NCBI RefSeq assembly: GCF_022539505.1 | Contig: NC_061509.1 | Coordinates: 208,034,254 to 208,098,253, forward strand | From: Lolium rigidum | Lineage: Eukaryota; Streptophyta; Magnoliopsida; Poales; Poaceae | Length of the DNA stretch: 64,000 nucleotides | Direction of reading: 5' to 3' | Made by a program: the position numbers and the translations under genes | Shown here: positions 37,180 to 47,292 of the stretch, one piece after another | Numbering within the stretch: position 1 is the first letter of the stretch | Layout: each line of letters begins with the position of its first letter | The notes under the pieces: generated by a model | Told to the model about the DNA's origin: nothing | What the model saw: only the letters and a program-made list of their open reading frames with translations | Database searches by the model: none

Positions 37180-38767
37180 TGAAAGAGCAAGGTATATACC
37201 CCGTGTTTTGTGTGTTTGATATAAACACTTGAATGAATTTTACCGTGTGCATAGATTGTCTTCGATAGATTTGCAGGTGCACGGTGTCCTCGTTGAACAC
37301 GTCATGATCGAAAGACCTAAGCGTAGCTTATAGGTTTTCCGGTTTTGTGTGTGTGTCGCGAGGTGACGTGGTTGGAGAGATAAAGAGAAAAACTGCAGAC
37401 TATGCCTAACCGGTACTACCGGTACCAGTAGCGGTAGTACCGCTACCCTACTGGTACCGCCCTGTGGTACCACTCTGGGTTTACACTGAATCGCCCCACA
37501 GAGCGACTTGGGGTACCTCTACAGTACCATGAGCGGAAGTACCACTCGCAAGCGGTAGTTCCGCCGTGGTTGTAACATCCCAAATTTTCAAACAAAGAAG
37601 AAAATGAATTTCCTTTTTCCAAAAATTGGAGCCAACAAAAACTTTAATTCAATTGAGTTTGGTGCATAGTGCTCCTACACAATTGTTGTGGATTTTGCTA
37701 AGATGCTTGGGTGAAGTATTTTGAAATGTTTTCTAAACCCTAAGCCTCTCAAAACCAAAGAGGAACTTTTAGAAAGAAAACAAAATAAAGGGTGAGGGAT
37801 ATGTGGGCTTATGGCCATTTCTCTAATAATGGCCTATGCCCTATTTACTTTACCCAAATGGTGAAACCCTCCATCCACCCAACCAACCTCTTTTGAACCC
37901 AAAACAATGATCCTTTGGATCAAAGAGAAAGCAAGAAAAAAATTTGAGAAATCACAAAAACCCTCACATATGGTTTTGGCCATTTTTGAAAATCTTTAAC
38001 CTAGGCCATTTTGGCTTGTGCCATTGGTTGGAGAATGTTACTAAACACTTAAGAACACCTTTGGAATCAAAGAAACTCAAATCAAATCAAATTTGAAATC
38101 AATTTGAGCTCACATGAGATAATGGTCAAATCTGCCATTTATATCATGATGCCTACTTTGAGCCTCTGTATTAAGAGATTTTCAAACCAAACAATTCCAA
38201 CTCTTTGCACCTCATCCAAGACCACATCAAGGTGAACAACTTTGATAAAGACCACCCCTGCAAATTTATGCTGAATCCAAAGTTATGCTCAAACAAAGTT
38301 GGAACTTTTTAACAGATTCAAGATGGTGCACTTTTTGAAATTTCTCAAACCAGCTTCATTTTGCACACCACCACCAACATATGCCCAATATTATTTGAAT
38401 CACCTCCACCAAATTTTTTGGCAAAATTCAAAAGTGAAGCTCTTGCGGCCATTTCATCAAATACCTGGTGGGCAGCAGACAACAAAACACAAACCACTAT
38501 TTAAAATAGTGTTTGGCCTAACTTGGTTCCCCCATTGGTCACACATAGTGCCCTAGCATATCCTCTAGCCATGCCATGCCTTGCCATGCTCACCATGGCA
38601 AAAGTGTCTCCCTATGTCATTGCATATGTCACACACTTTGGCCATGATCTTTTGTGCATGATCTACCCCTCCCTAGCCTTGCCAACCATGTCACACACAC
38701 TAGCCTCACCTCACTTGAGATAGCATTGCCCTCCTAGACCAAGAAGAATGCATAGAGGATCCATGCC

Positions 38768-38945
38768 TTGGACATGCCATTCCCTTGGTCCCCTCCAACA
38801 TCTTGCCCCCACTTTGACACCTTGGACATGCCATTCCCTTGGTCCCCTCCAACATCTTGCCCCCACTTTGACACCTTGGACATGCCATTCCCTTGGTCCC
38901 CTCCAACATCTTTCCCCCACTTTGACACATTGGACATGCCATTCC
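38768..38945. repeat. 54-bp tandem repeat in the solo LTR
   Basis: GACATGCCATTCCC recurs at 38771, 38825, 38879 and 38933, giving exact 54-bp spacing, just upstream of the LTR TATA box. The period is a multiple of 3, so all frames stay open and produce false repeated ORFs on both strands. Confidence 0.92.
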
Positions 38946-38973
38946 CATGGCCCTCTCCTCTCCCTCCTTGAAC

Positions 38974-38983
38974 CTATAAATAG
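38974..38983 (+). promoter_or_regulatory. TATA box of the Gypsy solo LTR
   Basis: CTATAAATAG about 30 bp after the 54-bp repeats. Confidence 0.65.
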
Positions 38984-41900
38984 AGCACTTCCCCCACTCC
39001 AACTCTTCACACTACTTCACCCCTCTCCTCTCCCTGATCCTCCTCAAGCAATCCCTCGTCCCAATTTCATCCACCGAGCCCCAATCGATCGCCGGAGCGC
39101 CGCCAGTACTGCTGCAAGATCGCCGGAGCTAGGAGCCGCCCCAGGAGATGCCATCTGTACCTGGAGCCTCGCCACCCTCGACAACGCCGCTGCGCACCCT
39201 CACCGACGACCTCCGACTGCCGGTGAGCTCGCCGGACCCCAACCCTCGCCGCCAGTAACCCTGGTTCTCGTCGGAGACGACGACGAACCTGAGCCGCTCG
39301 ATCCCCTTCTAATCGTGCGGCCACCGTTTCGTGTACCGATTCGGTTCATTAAGTGTCGCTGACACGTAGGTCCCATTGTCAGGCGGCCCGCTGCGTGCGA
39401 GACGCGCTAGCTGGGCCGGCCCAACTCGTTTCCCCTCGCCTAGCCAAACTTCGTTTCCCGCTAAGCCCAATGCATTTGAATTCGGATTATTTCATTTCAA
39501 TCAAATTACATACTGGTACTTTACTAAATTTTGAATAAAACAAAATCTACAAATCCATTTGGAGTGAAACCAATTTTGGGTGAAAGCTAATGAATAGATC
39601 TACCCAACCCCACGGGTCTCAAACCCTAATTCATCTTAGATCATCTGCAACAAAAATGGCAAGGCAGTAACTTTTCAAATTTCAAATAATTATTAAAAAT
39701 CAACCATAAATGATTTGAGTTGATTCCAACTCTCATAAATCACTTTTCATATTGTCTAATTGATTATGTAAAATTATGCCATGGTTTCTTCATAAGATCA
39801 TGAGCTAGATTCAAATAATGGCTATGTAGTCATTTCTAGCTCAATTAAACCATTTCCAATTTTTGAATTTCAAACCTATGAGGTGTAGCACCTCATTTAA
39901 ATCACCTTCCCAAGTAAAGTAAAATAATGTGATGACCTTAGTTGCATGGTCTCATACTTGCTTACTTGAGGATCTTAAATCAATGAAGTATTTAAATTGC
40001 ATGAGATGATGAATCTCATTTAAATCTTTTTCCCAAATGATAAATATGAAGTGTTGACTTTGTTTAACATGATTTCATAATTCTTATTTGAGGAAATTAA
40101 ATCTTAGCAATGTTCAAATGAGATAGGATTACTTTCAAATAAAATAAATAGAAAACCCTAGTTAGTATTAACTCATGTAAATCTCAACTAAGGAAATCTA
40201 CTTCTCCAAACCAAACAAAGAAAACCCTAGCATAATGTTGAGTAATATAGAGGATGACGCTAGATCATCTTGAGTGAGCCATTAAGGCTAAACTAGTCCA
40301 CTTAAGTATTGTTTGGTGATCGTATCCTCGTATTCGTTTATAGACGCTAGTACCGGAGACTATAAGGAGGAGGAGGTCTTCTACCAAGAGGAAGAAGAAG
40401 AAGAACACTTTGATCAATACACCACTCAAGGCAAGCTAATATTCTTGCAAGTTACCCTAGTGCAAAGCTCTACAAGAGCAAGGCACCATTACATATTACT
40501 TTATGCTTAATGACCCCATCCCAAGTTTTTAACTTACAAGTTTTTGACTTTGGTTTATCAAAGTTTATTCTTGATTCATGATTTACTTGATCTAGATATA
40601 GATTAGTACAAGAGCATCACACTTAGCCTAGAGAGCTACAAGTTAAATAGCACCCCTCATGACTAGTTGCTAGTGCTAAACTAAATTTTGGCTACTCTAG
40701 AAGGGAAACATATGAATCAATGACTTTGAAAACCTTGGAATGAGGAGTCATTCTATTGAGAGATTTTGAAGGGGAATATGACTTGTGAATCAAATGGTGA
40801 ATTTTACCAAAAAATGATGGTTGGGTTCGGATGCGATACCATTCCAATTCTTAAGTACCCCCACAATACCTGAATCTGGGTAAGGCTTAACTGGAAACTT
40901 ATGTATTTTAGTATGGGTTCCCTCTGAACAAGCGTCATAGGGGTTATGCCGAGGCTGCCTCCGTTGAGAGTGAAATGACATGAAATAAGGTGAATGTCCT
41001 ACCCAAGCCCTGTGCAGTTCCCAGGCTGACGGTTTGTCTTCACTGGGAGGCCAAGCTCATGGGGAGAGGTGCCTATACTAGGGTATGTAAATGAAAGGTT
41101 ATGATTGGTAGTTCGCGCACTGAGTGCGATAAATCAGGGCCAGTTACCCCTGACGGACTATTGCAATTATTGTGGCACAAGTGTACGACCTCTGCAGAGT
41201 GTAAACCTATTCGGATAGCCGCGTCCGCGATCATGGACAGTTGGAAAGGCCATACTATTCCGTCATCAAAACTTTTCAAAATATGATATGTGACTTGTGA
41301 CTTGAAAGAGAAATGTGACTTTGACTTTGAATCACAACTGAGTTGTGGGAATGACACTAATGTTCCCACTTGAGTTAGTTAGACAACTAAAGAGTCTTTT
41401 ATTACCAAAATGCTTACGAAATAAAACTGGCTTTATGCAAATGAACCTAGAGCTTAGAACCCCCTTATTATAGTGGATAGTGCTTACACTAGTATTAGTT
41501 TGCGAGTACTTTGAAGTACTCATGGCTGTGTCCCTGGCTATTCAAATGGCCAGACAATGAAGATGAGCCCCAGTACCAGGATGAAGGACAGCAGGGCGTC
41601 TACGACAACTAGGACCACTCCTGACGTCAACAGTTGCCTGTGGAGCAGATGGATCGCAACCGCTACTTCGCTTCCGCTATGTGTTTTGTAATTGGATCTC
41701 TAGATCCACTATGTTGTAATACTGGATCATGTGATCCCTTGATGTAAGACAATTATGGTTTGTAATGAATGATGTTCTGTGATATCAACCTATTATGTCT
41801 CGCAAAAACAATATTCCTGGGATTGCGATGTATGGCATAATAGCATCTAGACTTAAAAATCCGGGTGTTGACAGTGGTACCGCTTAGGTACCATAAGACG

Positions 41901-42103
41901 AGTTACGGCACTACCGCTCTGGTACAGCTGAGGTATCGGATGGAGTCCGGGGCTCATGGAGTCCCTAGCGGTACCACCAGCGGTACCGCCAGCGGTACTA
42001 CCGCTGTGAGCCCACGTGGTGAATCTGTGGAGTGCATTCGAACCCAGAGCGGTACTACCGCTTGCCCAAGCGGTGGCACATAACGGTTGGATTTGGAGGG
42101 ACC

Positions 42104-42111
42104 TATAAAAA
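42104..42111 (+). promoter_or_regulatory. TATA box of Copia B LTR
   Basis: TATAAAAA in the context GGGACCTATAAAAAGGCCC, which can fold into a short hairpin around the TATA. Confidence 0.7.
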
Positions 42112-42816
42112 GGCCCTTTCTTCCCCAACTCGATTTTATCTCTTTTCTCTCTCTCTCCTCCATTGTTGCTGAGCTCAAACCTTGAGGATCTCCCCACCTA
42201 CCCAACCAATCTTGCTTAAACTTTGTGGAGTGGTGGAGGAGGCCCCGATCTATAGTTCTACCAAGAGAGAAGTCACCAATGCGTGCTAGTCCTTAGTGTA
42301 TCTTGGAGTTAGGGTTCCTATGGTGGGATCTTGGAGGATGTGCTCCTATGGAGGCTAGTTTGGAGTTGTGCTAGCCCCATAGGGTGTTGGGAGCCTCCGG
42401 TGTTGTGGAGCTCGCCCCAACCTTGTGAAGGAACCGCCGCCTCAATCGGCTACTTAGTGGAGAAGGGGAAGATCCTTTGTGGAGCTTTCTCGAGGAAGAA
42501 GGTGAGGCCTTCCTTCGTGGTGTGGCCATCTAGCCTTCGTGGCTAGCACCTCCTCAACGCAGACGTACTCCCTCTTGTGGGAGGAACTGCGGGAAACAAA
42601 CCTCACCTCATCTCCGCCCCCCCCCGGTTGTCCCGCTCCCTAACTTTACTATCTTGTTTGGTTCCTTTACTTGTTGCACTAGCCTAGGATCATAATAGGA
42701 ACACCTCTACCACTAAAGCTATCACCTTTACTTCCACATCGCATAAAAACTGACAAAGGCATAAAAAATGTGTAGCGCCCATTCACCCCCCTCTTGTTCG
42801 CTACGATCCATTCAAT

Positions 42817-42828
42817 TGGTATCAGAGC
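42817..42828 (+). promoter_or_regulatory. Primer-binding site, initiator tRNA-Met (Copia B)
   Basis: TGGTATCAGAGC two bases after the LTR end. Confidence 0.92.
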
Positions 42829-42862
42829 AAGGTTTTCTTGCTCGGGCTTTACCTCCTAAGAA

Positions 42863-44007
42863 ATGGCCGAACAAGAGACGGTTGAGAATGGGTCCCTTCC
42901 CGGTGAGCAACAACCTCTAGCATCTACCATCAATAGCACAACGGCTACGTTCGATGACCTCAAGAAATTGGAGTCATCCATCGTTAGCCAAATGAAGTCT
43001 ATGATGATGGAGTTTGTTGCTCCAAAATCAACCCCCACCGTAGATCCTAAGGCAAGTGCCGAGGATCCCCCACCAAAAGCTAATCCATTTCCTCTTGTTG
43101 GTTTTGTCGCTCAATCAACAAAAGACCCGCAAAAGGAAGGGCTTGGGGAGACCGGAACTTCATCAAAAGGGAAGGATGAGCCACCGGTTGCAGAACGTTT
43201 AGGGGGTAATCATGCGGTGCCACCACCAAGTGATTACACCATAAATGTTCCTATTCCTATGCCACATATCTTGTCTCATGGTTCACCACCGCTACTTGAA
43301 TCCAGTAGTTTTGAAAATTGGCAATTCTTAATGCGTTCTCATGTGCGCAGTGCTTCTACCGAGCTTTGGCGCATCATCGAGGAGGGTTATTCACCACGAG
43401 ACCCGAAGCACTTGACAAGAAGAGAAGTGGTGGATGACCAACTCAACGCCACCTCCATCAACATGATTCACATGGCCGTCACGCCCAAGGACCGCACTCA
43501 TATTCGCTCGCTCAAGACCACCAAAGAAGCATGGGATAAACTCGATAAGCTCTTCCTCGGAAATGAGAGCATTCAAAACTCTCGTTTCGATGAAGTGAAC
43601 AACATGGCCGAAAACTTCGTCATGAATGAGGGAGAATCGCCCGAAGAGATGTACCGACGCCTCATCGCTATTGCCGTACAAATGCAAGATCTTGGGGCAA
43701 CGTTTGTGGATGGCCATTGGATCAAGAGAAAGTTCTACAACGCTTTCCTCCCTTATAAGGAAGTGAATTTGACGGCCATCCGCCAAAACGCCTCCTTCCG
43801 TGCTATGACATCCGATGAAGTTCTTAGCGAAGTCATCGCTTTGGACATCTCCAAGAAGAATAAGGAAGATCCTGTTGCTCGCGCTCACAACACCCGCAAG
43901 CCCAACCTCGCGTTGAAGATGAAGGAGCATGAAGCTAGTGAAAGTGATGAGGATCCCATTGAGTGGGGTCCGGATGATCTCAAGACCAACTATCATGAAC
44001 ACATGGC
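42863..44007 (+). pseudogene. gag: Copia B Gag, truncated by insertion
   Basis: Starts 35 bp after the primer site, as in Copia A. The first about 381 residues align with Copia A Gag: F-x-N-W-Q-F, then S-H-V-R-S-A-S-T-E-L-W-R-I-I, then T-T-K-E-A-W-D-K-L and N-Y-H-E-H-M-A. The UBN2-type domain is complete. The frame is cut at 44008 by a new LTR (TSD candidate ATGGC at 44003-44007) before the zinc knuckle; the frame runs 19 bp into the LTR before a stop. The remainder is not found on this strand. Confidence 0.88.
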
Positions 44008-44159
44008 TGATGACCCACAAGTATAGGGGGTGTATCGTAGTACTTTCGATAAATAAGAGTGTCGAACCCAACGAGGAGCAGAAGGTGTTGACAAGCAGTT
44101 TCGATGAAGGATTCACTGTAAATGCTCACGAGACAAGTATTCGGGGGTTTTGATATAGC
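44008..44159 (+). mobile_element. Start of an LTR inserted in Copia B gag
   Basis: Begins TGATGACCCACAAGTATAGG inside the gag frame. This LTR start is one I recognise as frequent in large pooid genomes. It runs into the gap, so the rest and the second TSD are unknown. Confidence 0.65.
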
Positions 44160-44259
44160 NNNNNNNNNNNNNNNNNNNNNNNNNNNNNNNNNNNNNNNNN
44201 NNNNNNNNNNNNNNNNNNNNNNNNNNNNNNNNNNNNNNNNNNNNNNNNNNNNNNNNNNN
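44160..44259. other. Assembly gap, 100 N
   Basis: Exactly 100 N, a conventional placeholder of unknown true size between scaffolded contigs. Confidence 0.99.
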
Positions 44260-44507
44260 AAAACCCAAACTCCCAATAAATGCCTCCATAGAATTGGTGT
44301 AGCCAACAATAAGATAATCAACGAAAACCAATATAGGCTACCACAAATAGGTCTTATTACAAACCGGGGAGATCCACGAATAGAGTAGCAAGCATACAAA
44401 TAAGTTCTCGAATAACTAGGGGTAAAACATTGTGCCAAGGCCAAAGAACCAAAAAGAAACGCCGAGCCCTTGGCATCCCCATGCAAATACCCGTCCTAAT
44501 AGATCAA

Positions 44508-44523
44508 CTTCTCCCCCTTTGGC
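44508..44523 (-). promoter_or_regulatory. Internal purine tract (Copia B)
   Basis: GCCAAAGGGGGAGAAG on the minus strand, 49 bp after the accessory ORF stop; identical to Copia A 16038-16053. Confidence 0.6.
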
Positions 44524-44571
44524 ATCGGAACACCAAAAAGGGAGAAGAAGAATGCTAACGCCCCAAGGAGA

Positions 44572-46469
44572 TCACTCATCATCATCCTCATCCTCGTCTT
44601 CATCCTCCTCTTCCTCCTCGTCTTCCTCCTCGTCATCACCTTGCATCTCCTCATCCTCCTCGTCCTCCTCCTCGTCCTCCTCATCGTCGTCTTCTTCTTC
44701 AACTTGGCCCTTGCCATGAGGTGGTGGAGAGGGACGAATGATGCGCTCGGGGTTGGATTCTTCGGAGCTCGTCCAAGTGTGCTTGGATTTCCACTCACCG
44801 GGAGGGGTGATGTTGTCCTCGGAGCCCTCGGAGACGGGGAGACCCATGTGTCTCATCATCGCCTTTTGGCGTTGACGAATCTTCTTGTTGTCGTGGTGGG
44901 CTTGGTACATCTTGTCTTGGAGGTCCTCCTTGAAGCAAAAGGACTTCTTGAGGCGAGCGGTGAGCTTGGCGAAGAGGCCTTTGGTCTTGACGAAGGTGGG
45001 CACAAAGTAAGATTCATCACTATCGGACTCCTCCTCTTCCTTGTCCTTGGGGGCATTCTTGCTATACCTTCGGAGAGAGTGCTTCTTGACAGCGGGGCTG
45101 CGCTCCTTGTGAATGGTGATGGGGTAGCATTGGGCTAGGAGGTCTCCACGGCCGGCCTCATCCCACTTGAGGCAAATGAGCCTCATGATGTACGGTGCAT
45201 ATTGGGGGAGCTTGCGGAGGAAAGCACAATCTTGCATCTCATGCAAAATGTAGTCCATGATATCCAATTGCTTGCCGCTGCCCTTCAACTCGTGAGTGCG
45301 CACAAGGAGGTTCACAAGAAAGCCATGCACTTCATCGTGGTTGGTGTGCTTGGGGTTGATGGTGTTGCGGTAGATGCGATTCATGATGTCGTAAGCGGGG
45401 AGGAGGTCATAAGCACTTCCGCACATCATTCTCTCGGGGATATAGAGGTTGGCCATCTTGTCCTTGCTCATGGGCTTGTGTTGAAGATGGATTCGGAAGT
45501 AGTTGTTGTCGTTGTTGGGGAGTTCATAGCCTAGGCCTCTTGCAAACTCATCCCAAGTGGCCTCCATCACGTGCTCCCTTGTCATCCACTTGATAGAACG
45601 GGCACCGGACTCTTCTTGGACAAACACCGCAGTGGCATAGAATTGGCATATCACCTCCTTGGAGAAGTTATGGGTGAAGGTAATCAAAGGGATAAGTCCT
45701 TGTTCTTCACAAATATCAAGAGCCTCAACAAAGTATTCGGGCTTGGAGTTGAGCTTGGCCATGTTGATAGAGAATTGGGGGCAACAATTGAACCCATTGG
45801 CCCCATATATGTCATTGTAGATCCTCTCTTGGTTTGAGTGGTAAAAGAAGTTGTTGGGGCATAACCGCGGGTTCCTTGGCACCAAATAGTGGTTGACCCT
45901 CCTTATCTCCAAGAACTTGGACTTGTTGAGAGCACTCATAAGCTTTTGGGGACGCGAGGTGGTCCTCTTGCTAGCTGCCGCTGCTGCTGCCCTTTGACGC
46001 TTGGTGGTCCTTGGCGAGACAATCTCCTCTTGCTCTTCTTGCTCTTGGGAACGAGGACGACGAGATGAGGGTTTCTTGACCCTTCTTGCGCCGTTATTGG
46101 ATGGACCTGTGAAACAACATAGGTTGGGGAGGGAATAGGGGTTAAGTGCACAAGCCTTGGAGTTAAAGATCAAAAAGGACACTAACAAGCAACAAGAGTG
46201 AAACAACTTAGAGCGGTAGTACCGCTCGAACCGGTAGTACCGCTCATGACGAGCGATACTACCGCTCGAGCTCAGCACAACTAGATCTATGTCAAGATAC
46301 ATGGCATTGAAGTTCATAGTCTCACACAATGTTGCTAGCTAGTATCCCTTTACATGGAGAGGCTTCCTAGGAGGGTTCTCCACCACAAACTCCAACAAAC
46401 CCTAACCTATGCATCTAGGGAATCCAAAAAACCCTAGAGAGAGAGGTTCGAGCTCATACCGGAGGACAT
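44572..46469 (-). CDS. Copia B accessory (env-position) ORF, spliced, intact
   Basis: Proposed join of exon 1 (46469-46460: ATG, two codons, one G) and exon 2 (46106-44572), with donor GTATGA at 46459 and acceptor TTTCACAG ending at 46107; the intron is 353 bp. The spliced product is about 514 residues with no frameshift. N-terminus: basic, R-R-x-R and an Ala run. Middle: homologous to Copia A (F-Y-A-T...W-M-T-R; I-M-D-Y-I-L-H-E-M-Q-D; Y-A-P-Y-I). Then a Lys-rich helical part and a C-terminal run of about 50 Asp/Glu residues. No signal peptide or membrane helix. Function unknown; an acidic, nuclear-type DNA- or chromatin-binding protein is my inference. Without splicing, the open frame extends upstream from exon 2 to 46329, but that part is not conserved with Copia A. 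Confidence 0.72.
46211..46269 (-). repeat. Palindrome cluster in accessory ORF intron (B)
   Basis: GAGCGGTAGTACCGCTC and two variants within the proposed intron, matching the position of the Copia A intron cluster. Confidence 0.85.
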
Positions 46470-46654
46470 GGTGGAGGAGAAGGTAGGGAAGCTTCTCCAC
46501 TGAGGAGATTTGGCCGGGGATGGCCGGAGGAGGAGATCGGGGACGGTCTCCTCGAGGTCTTCGAGCTTGGAGGCGCCTTTGACTTGTGGTGGGTGGGGAA
46601 AAGTGGGGGATTTGGAAGAATCCGTCCCACCCGGTACCTTAAGTCAAGGGTGCA

Positions 46655-46770
46655 AGCGGTAGTACCGCTCGTATGAGCGGTAGTGTCGCTTACCGGTACT
46701 TGCCCGGTACCTCGGGCGGTAGTACCGCTCCAGGGCGGTAGTACCGGCCTGAGGACCGGTAGTACCGGTC
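46655..46770 (-). repeat. Palindrome cluster upstream of accessory ORF (B)
   Basis: Four or more copies of GCGGTAGTACCGC or CCGGTAGTACCGG, about 190 bp upstream of the micro-exon ATG in the minus direction. Region 46770-47290 between this and pol has no gene. Confidence 0.85.
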
Positions 46771-47292
46771 TCCAAAGCTCAGAAAATCTCAGATTATGGT
46801 GTAGACTTGTGCTTTTAGACAGAAATGACTCAAGAGGTGGGTATTGGCTTAGGATTAGATGGCGAAACTGTTAAGGTACTACTCAACCAAGCTTGCAAGA
46901 ATCAACATGAAAAGCCAAGCTTGGGTGAATCTCCCACAAAAAACATGAAAAAAGAAGAACAAAACCAACTCGGAAAGAGAATAATAGAAAAAAACAAAAA
47001 GAAACAAGAAGAACCAAAGAGAACCAAAAAACTCCTCAAGGAGGAGGTTGGTGGCCGAAGCCACCGTGTCAGAGTATAGTAGTGTGAGATCGCGTAGATG
47101 TATCTAGGAATCACGGCTACAACTCAACATGAAGCTCATTAGTCACTTAGTTGACAAATAGCATATGTTTTGGGTTTCTTTATGCATTATGGGGGGAGGG
47201 ATAGCTCAATAAGTTTAAACCGCACTCCCCCTATGTTCATGCGTGTTTTTCATCTAGACATATAGCTAAAGAGTGTTATGTGCGCACGACGG

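Larger units (their letters stand above)
37571..41873 (+). mobile_element. Gypsy-type solo LTR, 4.3 kb
   Basis: Starts TGTAACATCCCAAATT and ends CCGGGTGTTGACA, with TSD GTGGT at 37566-37570 and 41874-41878. No internal region, so it is a solo LTR left by unequal recombination. A TATA box (CTATAAATAG) is at 38974-38983 with a C/T-rich leader after it. The rest is AT-rich with no genes, apart from short open frames without known motifs. The long LTR resembles Sukkula/Jeli-like families; that naming is a guess. Confidence 0.9.
37409..42075 (+). repeat. Palindrome cluster in Copia B LTR (two parts)
   Basis: Copies and variants of AGCGGTAGTACCGCT / AGCGGTACTACCGCT occupy 37409-37570 and, after the solo LTR, 41874-42075. 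The cluster ends about 30 bp before the TATA box, as in Copia A, but with a different motif. Confidence 0.85.
37180..42814 (+). mobile_element. 5' LTR of Copia B, split by a Gypsy solo LTR
   Basis: Starts TGAAAGAGCAAGG (like Copia A) and ends ATCCATTCA before the primer site. Removing the insertion 37571-41873 and one TSD leaves about 1327 bp, close to the 1380 bp of Copia A. The flank CCTTG (37175-37179) is its candidate target site; the partner is not in view. TATAAAAA lies at 42104-42111. Confidence 0.88.

Noticed and set aside
38706..39362. Repeat-containing ORFs on both strands of the Gypsy solo LTR
   Set aside because: The 54-bp period is a multiple of three, so any open frame stays open. 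The region is an LTR promoter and leader.
44008..44159. Natural C-terminus of Copia B Gag
   Set aside because: The frame ends within 20 bp of a clear LTR start and lacks the zinc knuckle; the stop belongs to the inserted LTR.
44578..44700. Functional microsatellite
   Set aside because: The trinucleotide-like run is the coding sequence of the acidic tail.
44432..45138. Plus-strand Ser-rich and hydrophobic ORFs opposite the Copia B accessory ORF
   Set aside because: Antisense reading of the Asp/Glu codon runs.
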